Notes under the pieces: generated by a model
Told to the model about the DNA's origin: nothing
The model's database searches: none
What the model saw: only the letters and a program-made list of their open reading frames with translations
Part shown: in pieces, positions 50,923 to 58,351 of the stretch
Position numbering within the stretch: the stretch's first letter is position 1
How the letters are laid out: each line of letters opens with the position of its first letter
Program-made: the position numbers and the translations under genes
DNA from: Planctomycetaceae bacterium
GTDB lineage: Bacteria > Planctomycetota > SZUA-567
Reading direction: 5' to 3'
Assembly: GCA_021205245.1 (NCBI GenBank)
Contig: JAJPXZ010000179.1
Location: forward strand, 1-63,711
Length of the DNA: 63,711 nt

Positions 50923-51951
50923 TTAAGCGGTAAAGTCGATAAGCACCTTCAGCATGTCGTTGCCGCGATTGACGAAATCGTCAAAAGCCTGCGGGGTTTG
51001 TGCAAACGGGTAGACGTTGGTGACTATATCGTCAGCCTTCAGGCCGGTGGAGCGCATCATCGCCATGACGTCGAGGAAATCATCCTTGACCGCATTGCGG
51101 GAACCATAGACAGCGAGTTCCTTCTTCTGGATCATGGTGAAGTTGAAGTCAGTCGCGTTGGATTTCGAAATGCCGATAAGCACCATGCGTCCGGCAGATG
51201 ACGTCGCATCGATTGCGGCCTGGAACGTGCCGGGCAATCCGACCGCCTCCACCGTCACCGGGAAACCGTCGCCGTTTGTCGTTTCCCGGACCCAGTCGGC
51301 CAGAGCTTCGGGCGAGTCATTGACGACGATTCCAGCCGCGCCCAATTGTTTGGCGCGCTCGAGCTTTTTCGGGGCGACATCGGCGACATACACTTCGCCA
51401 CCGAAATATTTGGCCGACAGCATGGCGAGAATGCCGATGGTTCCCGCTCCGATCACCAACACCTTTTCGCCCGGTTGCACAGACGCGCGTTTGACGCCGT
51501 GCCAACTGATGCACAGCGGTTCGACCAGCGCCGTCTCCCGTGGACCCAGATCCACAGAGGGGTAGAGGCGGTCGGTCGGCACAGCCAGATAGCGCATAAA
51601 GCCGCCGTCCCGCTGCGCCCCCATCGTTTCGTTGGCAACGCAGCAATTCTGACGGCCGGTACGGCATGGGTAGCAGACGCCGCAGTTGTAGTAGGGGTTG
51701 ATTGTCGCCAGCATCCCCTTTTCTATGCCGTGGGGGTTGTCGCCGACTTCGACAACCTCGACGGCTAGCTCGTGGCCGGGAATCCTCGGGTACGACGAAT
51801 AGGCGAAGGTTCCGCGGTAGGTTCCAACATCGGATCCGCAGATACCACCCAACATCACCCGCACCAGCGCCTCATTAGCTTTTGGCTCCGGCATGGGCGC
51901 GTCTTCGACAACAACCCGGCCGGGTTCCGGGATGAGTATTTTTTGGTTCAA
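50923..51951 (-). CDS. Zinc-dependent alcohol dehydrogenase (L-idonate/L-gulonate 5-dehydrogenase-like), module B
   Basis: A 342-residue medium-chain dehydrogenase. Catalytic-zinc motifs are GGICGSDVGTY and PGHELAVEV. The structural-zinc cysteines lie in CGVCYPCRTGRQNCC and the nucleotide fold has GAGTIGILAM. It is last in module B, 42 bp after dctM. RspB- and gulonate-dehydrogenase-like members of this group oxidise aldonates to ketoaldonates, which fits a TRAP-imported sugar acid. The precise acid is unknown. Confidence 0.87.
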   Translation of the reverse strand: MNQKILIPEPGRVVVEDAPMPEPKANEALVRVMLGGICGSDVGTYRGTFAYSSYPRIPGHELAVEVVEVGDNPHGIEKGMLATINPYYNCGVCYPCRTGRQNCCVANETMGAQRDGGFMRYLAVPTDRLYPSVDLGPRETALVEPLCISWHGVKRASVQPGEKVLVIGAGTIGILAMLSAKYFGGEVYVADVAPKKLERAKQLGAAGIVVNDSPEALADWVRETTNGDGFPVTVEAVGLPGTFQAAIDATSSAGRMVLIGISKSNATDFNFTMIQKKELAVYGSRNAVKDDFLDVMAMMRSTGLKADDIVTNVYPFAQTPQAFDDFVNRGNDMLKVLIDFTA

Positions 51952-51993
51952 GAGTAATTCTCCTCAGTGAGCGGTGACGTCGGACATGAGCCG

Positions 51994-53283
51994 TTAATAC
52001 ATCAAGCTAATGAATCCGGCGGTCAGCCAAGGGACAAACGTAATGAGCAGGAGGCAGAAGAGCATCATGCCGAAGTAGGGGACCGCCTCTTGCAGGAAGT
52101 CCTTAATTTTACATTTGGTAATGCCGCAGGTAACAAACATCAGTGTTCCCATGGGAGGCGTGATGGCGCCGACCGCCATATTGAAAATGAAAACGAAGGC
52201 GAACTGGATATCGTCAATGCCATAGGCACGGGCAATAGGAGCGAGCAGGGGAACAAGAATCACCGTCGCCGCATTGCCTTCAATAAACATCCCGACGATG
52301 AGGAGGAAGACATTGACCAGGATCAGGAACAGGTATTTGTTGCTGATCGTGTTGATCATCCACATGGTGAGGGTTTGCGGGATTTGCTCACGGGTCAAGA
52401 CCCATGCCAGGGCGGAAGCGCCGCCGACGATGAGCATGATCGTCGCGGTCACGATGACCGTGTCCTTGATGCTCACAAGCACTTTGGAAAGCGACAGCTC
52501 ACGATACAACAAGCCGAGAAACGCAGCATAGAAGACCGCGACCGCGCCCGCTTCGGTGGGGGTGAACACACCGATGCGAATACCGCCGATGATGATAACA
52601 GGCAAACAGAACGGCAGGAATGCGGGTTTGAAGGCGGAGAGAATCTCCATCAAGCCGGGCATGCGGTCCCGCGTCGGGCCATAGCCGCGCCGGTGGGCGA
52701 TAACGGAGGTCAGCAGCATCATTATAACGCACAGCGTCGCACCAACCGCGATGCCGGCCATAAACAACTTGCCGATTGAAACATTGGCGATGGACCCATA
52801 GAGAATCATGCCAATACCAGGCGGAATGAGCGGCGTGATGGTTGAGGAAAACGCGGTGACAACGGTGGAAAACGACTTCGACATGCCGCGCTTTTCCATC
52901 TCCGGAACCACCATTTTGGACTGCATGGCGGCGTCGGCGAGGTTCGATCCGGACAAGCCTCCCATCAGGGTCGACAGGAGAATATTCACCTGAGCCAACC
53001 CGCCCCACAGGCGGGAGGTGATGACATTGCAAAACGTCATGATGCGGGCGGTGACGCCCGACGAATTCATAAAGATGCCGGCGCAGACAAAGAAGGGAAT
53101 GGCCAACAGCGGAACGCTTTCGAGGCCGGCGGCAAAGCGTTGCACCATGATCATCTGGTTGGCGCTGGGCGACAGGACGAAATAGGTTATGGAACCGGCC
53201 ATGAGGGAGATGAAGACCGGGACCTTGAGGAACAAGGGGAGGAGCAGGACGGCAATGGCCAGCCCGGCAAGGGATATACTCAT
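51994..53283 (-). CDS. TRAP transporter large permease (DctM type), module B
   Basis: A 429-residue membrane protein with about 12 helices and the motifs IPFFVCAGIFMNSSGV, GGLSGSNLADAAM and TPLIPPGIGMILYG. It overlaps the small permease gene by 4 bp (53280-53283), so their translation is coupled. It pairs with the binding protein at 53846-54832. It is clearly diverged from the module A permease. Confidence 0.94.
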   Translation of the reverse strand: MSISLAGLAIAVLLLPLFLKVPVFISLMAGSITYFVLSPSANQMIMVQRFAAGLESVPLLAIPFFVCAGIFMNSSGVTARIMTFCNVITSRLWGGLAQVNILLSTLMGGLSGSNLADAAMQSKMVVPEMEKRGMSKSFSTVVTAFSSTITPLIPPGIGMILYGSIANVSIGKLFMAGIAVGATLCVIMMLLTSVIAHRRGYGPTRDRMPGLMEILSAFKPAFLPFCLPVIIIGGIRIGVFTPTEAGAVAVFYAAFLGLLYRELSLSKVLVSIKDTVIVTATIMLIVGGASALAWVLTREQIPQTLTMWMINTISNKYLFLILVNVFLLIVGMFIEGNAATVILVPLLAPIARAYGIDDIQFAFVFIFNMAVGAITPPMGTLMFVTCGITKCKIKDFLQEAVPYFGMMLFCLLLITFVPWLTAGFISLMY

Positions 53284-53786
53284 GCTTTTTCCTCCTCTGC
53301 CCGGACGGTTGGCGTCTTCCCGACAATGAGTTTTTTGATTTCAGCCGCCCAGAAGTTGACAAGCATAAGCGCGGCACCAAGGGGGAGGGCTGCGTAGGTT
53401 AGCGCATAGGGTATGCGCAGGACGTTGCTGACCCGACGTCCACCAGCCAGGCGTGCGACATATTCGTAGCCACGATAGGCAATAAACAAGAGGACGGCCG
53501 TAACCACCAGGAAGATTATCACCTCCACCGCTTTTTTCATCCAACGGGGCATGGCGTCCACCAGAATTTCGATGGCAACGTGCGCCTGGAGGCGGAAAGC
53601 GGCACTGCCGCCGAAAAAGACCAGCCATATGATGCAGAGCATCTGTACCTCTTCCATCCAGGTCAGCGGACTGTTGACGACGTAGCGCATGATGACGCCG
53701 AAGATCGTCGCGCAGAGCAAGGCCACCAAGCATACACCGGCCAGGATAAGATCGAGGTTCACCAAAGGTCGTAATAAATGCCGCAA
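53280..53786 (-). CDS. TRAP transporter small permease (DctQ type), module B
   Basis: A 168-residue protein with four hydrophobic helices and WMEEVQMLCIIWLVFFGGSAAF. The best start is a TTG at 53786, placed a few bases after AAAGGGGGG, as no ATG fits the N-terminus. It partners DctM through a 4-bp gene overlap. Confidence 0.88.
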   Translation of the reverse strand: MRHLLRPLVNLDLILAGVCLVALLCATIFGVIMRYVVNSPLTWMEEVQMLCIIWLVFFGGSAAFRLQAHVAIEILVDAMPRWMKKAVEVIIFLVVTAVLLFIAYRGYEYVARLAGGRRVSNVLRIPYALTYAALPLGAALMLVNFWAAEIKKLIVGKTPTVRAEEEKA

Positions 53787-53845
53787 ACCGGTACCCCCCT
53801 TTCAACTATGGACGCCCCTCCATACGGAGAGGCGTCCGGCATTCG

Positions 53846-54832
53846 TTATTCCGCCAGGATTTTCTTGATGTTCTCGTGCAGGCCGGGCGTCCAGTTCGAG
53901 AATTCGGGATAGGTGTAGAACGCTTCCACCGCCGCCTTGAATTCGGGGTAGTCGATCTCGGTGACGATCACACCTTCTTTTTTCATTTCTTCGATGATGT
54001 TGGTTTCAAACTCTTCGAGCAGGGAATTCTGGTATTCGCCCGCTTCCTGTGCCGTCTTCAGGAGCAACTCCTGATGTTCGGGGGAGAGCGTTTCCCAGAA
54101 GGAGGTGCCGGTGACGAAGATGTTGATGGTCTTCATGTGCGCGTCGAGGAGCAGGTTTTTGGCAACCTCGTGGTACTTGCCGCCCCAGATGGTGCCGAGG
54201 GGATTTTCAAGACCGTCAATGACGCCCTGCTGCAGCGAGGTGTAGACTTCGCCCAACGCCAGCGGCGTTGCCGAAGCGCCCAGGGCTTCAAAAGCCTTCA
54301 CGAAGATCATGCTCTGGGGGACGCGGATCTTCAGGCCAGCCATATCGGCGGGCGATTTCACCGGACGGGTGGTGAGGGTGTGGCGATCGCCATAGCGCCA
54401 GTTTTTGGCCAGAACCTTGAACCCCTTTTCTTCGAGGAGCTTTTCCTGGCCCATCCACCATTCGCTGGCGAAGAGCTTTTCCATCTGTTCCCACGTTTCG
54501 GCCAGGTACGGGGCCTGAAGAATGCCGATGTCCGGCACGCCGAGATCGGCGAACATGGCCACATCGGTGGAGTAAATGATGGGGTCGCCCATCCAGGCCT
54601 GATCAATCGTGTCCTTGCCCGAGCCGAGCTGGTCCGAGGGGAAGACATTCATCTTAATGGCGCCGTTACTCTGCTCGTCCAAAATCTTGGCCCAATAAAC
54701 ATGCGCCTGGCCGTACGGCACGTCGAGGGTAGGCCCGAATCCCACATTGACTTCGAGTTCCGGCTGACCCGCGTTCGCGACACATCCGATGCCGAATACA
54801 AACAGGGCTGCAAGTAGTGCATACTTCTTCAT
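53846..54832 (-). CDS. TRAP transporter solute-binding protein (DctP type), module B
   Basis: A 328-residue periplasmic binding protein. The signal peptide MKKYALLAALFVFGIGCVAN is followed by AGQPELEVNVGFGP; a cysteine in the signal region hints at a lipoprotein but the lipobox is poor. DctP features are DMAGLKIRVPQSMIFVKAFE with the ligand-binding Arg, and PLALGEVYTSLQQGVIDGLENP. It captures the module B substrate, probably a sugar acid. It is 59 bp upstream of the small permease gene. Confidence 0.92.
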   Translation of the reverse strand: MKKYALLAALFVFGIGCVANAGQPELEVNVGFGPTLDVPYGQAHVYWAKILDEQSNGAIKMNVFPSDQLGSGKDTIDQAWMGDPIIYSTDVAMFADLGVPDIGILQAPYLAETWEQMEKLFASEWWMGQEKLLEEKGFKVLAKNWRYGDRHTLTTRPVKSPADMAGLKIRVPQSMIFVKAFEALGASATPLALGEVYTSLQQGVIDGLENPLGTIWGGKYHEVAKNLLLDAHMKTINIFVTGTSFWETLSPEHQELLLKTAQEAGEYQNSLLEEFETNIIEEMKKEGVIVTEIDYPEFKAAVEAFYTYPEFSNWTPGLHENIKKILAE

Positions 54833-54938
54833 CTGGTAATCCTCCGCTATGGACTATACCGCCTCTGACAGCCACCCTCGGCTGTCGAACAATGTAATTG
54901 ATGCAATAGAGGGCAACGTTTCCGTCGTTTGGGTGTGG

Positions 54939-55751
54939 TTATTCACCAACGAGGCTGCGTAGCGATTTCAAGGACTCCTCCGCCGACGTATCGGAGTCGG
55001 GGTACATCAGCGACTCGACAGCCAGGGCGCGGTCATACCCAATGTCACGGAGGGCCTGAATCGTGCCGGCGAAGTCGTAATGCCCATGGCCCACATACCA
55101 GCGATCGCTGTCGGCAACGTGGCAATGCCCGATCTTGCCTTTGGCACGGCGAATGCTGTCGGGAATCGAGGCCTGTTCGATATTCATATGAAACGTGTCG
55201 ATATGGAGCAGCAACTGTTCGGAGTTAAACGGCGCGAGGAAGTCCAGCGTCTCCTCGATAGTGGTAAGGAAATCGCTTTCGTAACGGTTGATAACCTCTA
55301 ACACCAGCGGTACCCGGTCCGCTTCGGCCTTTTTAACCAGCTTGGTAAGGCTTTCGGACAGGTTGCGGATACATACGTCGCGGCTGCTGCAATCCCGGAC
55401 CAGGCCCTTAATCAGCCCGACGATGACGACGGCATCGTATTCCTTGGCCGTATCCATGTGCATTTCCAGGCGTTTGATAGCCTGTTCGCGCACCGAGGCA
55501 TCCTCGTTGGACAAGGATATGCGGTCCTCCGAGTAGGCCGAACCGGTGCCGATGGAGGAGAGGGTTATACCAGCTTCGTCCATCAACTTGCGAATCTTGG
55601 CTCTGTCGATGGCGGCTGAATCGTGGATATGCAGTTCGATAGCGTCGTATCCCATCTTTCCCGCTTTGGGGATGATGGTTTCGTATGGTCCACGCAGGAC
55701 GAAGGGGGCTTTTTCAGGGGCTGATTCCTTGCCGGTAATTGCAAGCTTCAT
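54939..55751 (-). CDS. Sugar-phosphate isomerase/epimerase-type TIM barrel, module B
   Basis: A 270-residue xylose-isomerase-like TIM barrel. Likely metal ligands are the Glu in LVLEVINRYESD, Asp and His in LHIDTFHMNIE, the CHVADSDRW segment, and the late Glu in LAVESLMYPDSD. It belongs to the tagatose/psicose 3-epimerase and hydroxypyruvate isomerase-like superfamily. First structural gene of module B, directly following the GntR gene. Its exact reaction is unknown; it is only distantly similar to the module A barrel. Confidence 0.87.
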   Translation of the reverse strand: MKLAITGKESAPEKAPFVLRGPYETIIPKAGKMGYDAIELHIHDSAAIDRAKIRKLMDEAGITLSSIGTGSAYSEDRISLSNEDASVREQAIKRLEMHMDTAKEYDAVVIVGLIKGLVRDCSSRDVCIRNLSESLTKLVKKAEADRVPLVLEVINRYESDFLTTIEETLDFLAPFNSEQLLLHIDTFHMNIEQASIPDSIRRAKGKIGHCHVADSDRWYVGHGHYDFAGTIQALRDIGYDRALAVESLMYPDSDTSAEESLKSLRSLVGE

Positions 55752-55871
55752 GGATTCTCCAAGGTTTTGGCCAGGTGATAAATGCGACTATCCAGTGTGT
55801 TATCAACAAATTATGAGGTTGTACTACTCGTGTTGGATTCTGATAAACATAACATATACTTATAATATACT

Positions 55872-55885
55872 ACAGATATATCTGT
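55872..55885. promoter_or_regulatory. Palindromic operator candidate for the module B regulator
   Basis: A 14-bp perfect palindrome ACAGATATATCTGT lies in the AT-rich gap between the GntR gene end and the TIM-barrel start (55751). The related GATATATCTC occurs upstream of the GntR gene itself near 56561-56570, which would suit autoregulation. Confidence 0.5.
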
Positions 55886-55900
55886 TTGTGCGGAAAAAAA

Positions 55901-56533
55901 TTATCGCCTAAAATATCCGACCGAGATATTGCAGGACCGTTCGACATGCATGGTAACCAAATTGTCGATAGCCTGCGTGTCTCTACGCATGGCGGCCTCG
56001 ATTATTCCGACGTGTTCTTCGATTGAGTTATCTCCTTCTCTCGGGCGGGGATCGGAGACGATCAAGCGTATCCTGTGGTTATGATCATAGACAACAGCCA
56101 TGATGTTTTGCATAAAGCGGTTGTTGCAATACTTCAAAAACCCGAAATGCAAATCCCGGTCGAGGATCATCAGTTCGCGGCGGGTTTTTTCCGTGGAGGC
56201 GAGGAAGTTGCTCCGCATTTCCTCAAGCCACTGCAGGGGGACAAAGTTGCTCGCCTGCTTGACGATATACGCTTCATTGAGGGACCGCATATGGAATATC
56301 TCTTTAATGAGATCCTCGGTCACCTCGGCGACAATCGTCCCCTTTCGTGGGTAGATATAGACAAATCCCTCTTGCTGGAGGTGTTGCATCGCTTCACGAA
56401 TGGGCGTGCGGCTGATTCCGAGCTCCTTCTGGAGTTCGTCCTCGGATATATCCATGAGTGGTAAAAGCTCGCCTTCGATTATTTTATTCTTAATAATCTC
56501 ATAGGCATGAGCTTTTTTGTCTGTCGTAGCCAT
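55901..56533 (-). CDS. GntR-family (FCD) transcriptional regulator, module B
   Basis: A 210-residue regulator with an N-terminal winged helix-turn-helix (about 10-75: PLMDISEDELQKELGISRTP, IREAMQHLQQEGFVYIYPRKGT) and a C-terminal FCD domain (LMILDRDLHFGFLKYCNN, HVGIIEAAMRRDTQAI). It is first in module B and a likely repressor of the TIM-barrel, TRAP and dehydrogenase genes. Confidence 0.9.
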   Translation of the reverse strand: MATTDKKAHAYEIIKNKIIEGELLPLMDISEDELQKELGISRTPIREAMQHLQQEGFVYIYPRKGTIVAEVTEDLIKEIFHMRSLNEAYIVKQASNFVPLQWLEEMRSNFLASTEKTRRELMILDRDLHFGFLKYCNNRFMQNIMAVVYDHNHRIRLIVSDPRPREGDNSIEEHVGIIEAAMRRDTQAIDNLVTMHVERSCNISVGYFRR

Positions 56534-56922
56534 CAGCCGATCAAGTAAGAGAAGGACATCCGTGATATATCTCTTGTATATAGTACCCCATGATCAACCC
56601 GCAGTCAATGGGATATACCATTATGGAAATCCGGGGAGAGGGCGGTGGTGCGAATTTCATAATGCATTTCCCAAAACGTCACCCCGGCGGTGGAGCGTCG
56701 ACCAGCGCGCACACGTGGGGTTGTGCCGGGGCAGGTACGAATGACCATATGCTGCAGTGCAATTCAGGGTGCCTTGCCGTCCAGGCTCTTTCCGCCTGCC
56801 CCGGCACAACTTCCTGTTCTGGATGCAGCGGACGATTTTCCCGCCGGGATCACGTTTTGGAGAGGACGAAGCGTATAAGTGAAAATACTGTGTTGAGCGA
56901 TAGGTAAAGGCCAAACATGGGA
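56534..56922. repeat. 190-bp imperfect palindromic repeat in a gene-free stretch
   Basis: The gap between the module B regulator and the purine permease terminator holds a long inverted repeat at 56671-56860. Outer arms are CCAAAACGT (56671-56679) / ACGTTTTGG (56852-56860), with CCCGGCGG opposite CCGCCGGG just inside. Inner perfect 15-bp arms are TTGTGCCGGGGCAGG (56721-56735) / CCTGCCCCGGCACAA (56795-56809). The left end (GTCACCCCGGCG ... ACCAGCGCG) recurs at 63658, so this is a dispersed element and not just a local hairpin. No gene is seen. Confidence 0.75.
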
Positions 56923-56954
56923 ATCGGAACTATCCTTCAGTGGATAGTTCCGAT
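56923..56954 (-). terminator. Hairpin terminator after the purine permease gene
   Basis: A perfect 13-bp stem ATCGGAACTATCC (56923-56935) / GGATAGTTCCGAT (56942-56954), loop 6 nt, 26 bp past the permease stop. The T run on the minus strand is weak. Confidence 0.7.
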
Positions 56955-56980
56955 CGTGAGTATTTTAGGTGGTAGGTGTT

Positions 56981-58285
56981 TTACATAAGGATCATGCGCA
57001 CGATGAAGAAAAGGCCAACCACGATGACGGTGGGGTTGAGGTCGCGGAACTTGCCCATGACCAGCTTGAAGATCATGTAGCCAATCCAGCCGAACATCAG
57101 GCCGTCGGAGATGCTCAGGGTCAAGGCGGTGACCAACATCATTATGACGGCGGGCAGGCCTTCCGATACGTCGCCCCAATTCAGCCGCCGCGACATCGCC
57201 ATCATAAACATGCCGACCATCACCAGCGCGGGCGCGGTGGCGGCTGCCGGTACCATGAGGAACAACGGCGACGCGAACAACGCCAGGGCGGTGAGAATGG
57301 CGATGGAGACAGTGGTCAGGCCGGTCCTGCCGCCGGTCTGGATGCCGGTGGAACTCTCGACAAAGGTGGTCACAGTGGAGACGCCGAAGCACGAACCCGC
57401 AACGGTGGCAACCGCGTCGCACATCAGGGCGCGGGGAATGCCGGCCTCATACTGCACCTTCTCTTGTGGGGTGAAGTGGTTGAACACGCCGATAAAGGTG
57501 CCGAGACTGTCGAAAATATCGATAACCAGCAGGGTGAAGATGACGACAAAGAAGTCCATCGTCAGGAGGCGCGTGGTGTCAAACGAGAACGCCATGGCGA
57601 TGGGGGCGATAGAGGGCGGCATGGAAACGATGCCGCCGGTGAGGACCGAGACGTCGGTCACACCCATGAAAACACCCAGGATGGTGGTGACAATAATACC
57701 GGCGAGAATGCCTGTCCGTACGCCAAGCGCCAGGAACGCACCCGTTATGACAATGCCCAACAGCGCCAGGAGCGGCGGGCCGGATGTGATGTCGCCCAGC
57801 TTGATAAAACCGCCGTCGACGCGCAGGACTCCCGCGTTTGTCAGCCCGATATGGGCGATCATCAGGCCAAGCGAAATCGTCATGGCATGCTTGAGCGGTT
57901 CGGGAAATCCTTTCAGGAGGATACGCCGCAGCCCGAGCGCACCCGAAAGGACAAACAGCACGCCGGCGACGAGGACGGCGGTCAGCCCTTCCTGCCAGCT
58001 ATAGCCTTTTCCCAACACGATGGAAAACGCGAAGAAAACGTTGATACCCATGCCTGGCGCGAGAATGAAGGGCATGTTCGCAAACAGCCCCATCAGCAGC
58101 GTGCCGACGATAATGGCCAATGCGGTCGCGGTGAACAGCGCGTCCTGTGGCATACCCGCGTTGGACATAATCATCGGGTTGACCGCCAGGATGTACACCG
58201 CGGTCAGGAAGGTCAACAGGCCGGCCATCATCTCGGTGCCGACGGTGGTTTTGTGCTCCCTGAGTTTAAAGAATCGTTCCAGCAT
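56981..58285 (-). CDS. AzgA-type purine (adenine/guanine/hypoxanthine) permease, NCS2 family
   Basis: A 434-residue inner-membrane transporter with about 12 hydrophobic helices. The N-terminus TEMMAGLLTFLTAVYILAVNP, NMPFILAPGMGINVFFAF, and the DIFDSLGTFIGVFNH and TTFVESSTGIQTGGRTGL signatures are those of the AzgA branch. The ATG at 58285 follows GGGGGAATAT; an earlier ATG four codons upstream lies inside that site. It imports purine bases by proton symport. A single-gene unit after the tolC terminator. Purine use could connect with the molybdenum hydroxylase at 3-7 kb, but nothing places them in one operon. Confidence 0.9.
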   Translation of the reverse strand: MLERFFKLREHKTTVGTEMMAGLLTFLTAVYILAVNPMIMSNAGMPQDALFTATALAIIVGTLLMGLFANMPFILAPGMGINVFFAFSIVLGKGYSWQEGLTAVLVAGVLFVLSGALGLRRILLKGFPEPLKHAMTISLGLMIAHIGLTNAGVLRVDGGFIKLGDITSGPPLLALLGIVITGAFLALGVRTGILAGIIVTTILGVFMGVTDVSVLTGGIVSMPPSIAPIAMAFSFDTTRLLTMDFFVVIFTLLVIDIFDSLGTFIGVFNHFTPQEKVQYEAGIPRALMCDAVATVAGSCFGVSTVTTFVESSTGIQTGGRTGLTTVSIAILTALALFASPLFLMVPAAATAPALVMVGMFMMAMSRRLNWGDVSEGLPAVIMMLVTALTLSISDGLMFGWIGYMIFKLVMGKFRDLNPTVIVVGLFFIVRMILM

Positions 58286-58298
58286 ATATTCCCCCATG

Positions 58299-58326
58299 AA
58301 AAAGGGGAACGAACCAATCGTTCCCC
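58299..58326 (-). terminator. Intrinsic terminator of the tolC-like gene
   Basis: A perfect 9-bp stem GGGGAACGA (58304-58312) / TCGTTCCCC (58318-58326), loop 5 nt, followed on the minus strand by TTTTT. It ends only 13 bp before the permease start, so the permease must start from a promoter overlapping this site or from read-through. Confidence 0.9.
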
Positions 58327-58351
58327 TGGTATTACTATGTACAGTGAGTTG

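Noticed and set aside
58286-58351. Possible purine riboswitch upstream of the AzgA-type permease
   Set aside because: The gap is only 66 bp and is filled by the terminator of the upstream gene; the purine aptamer core is absent.
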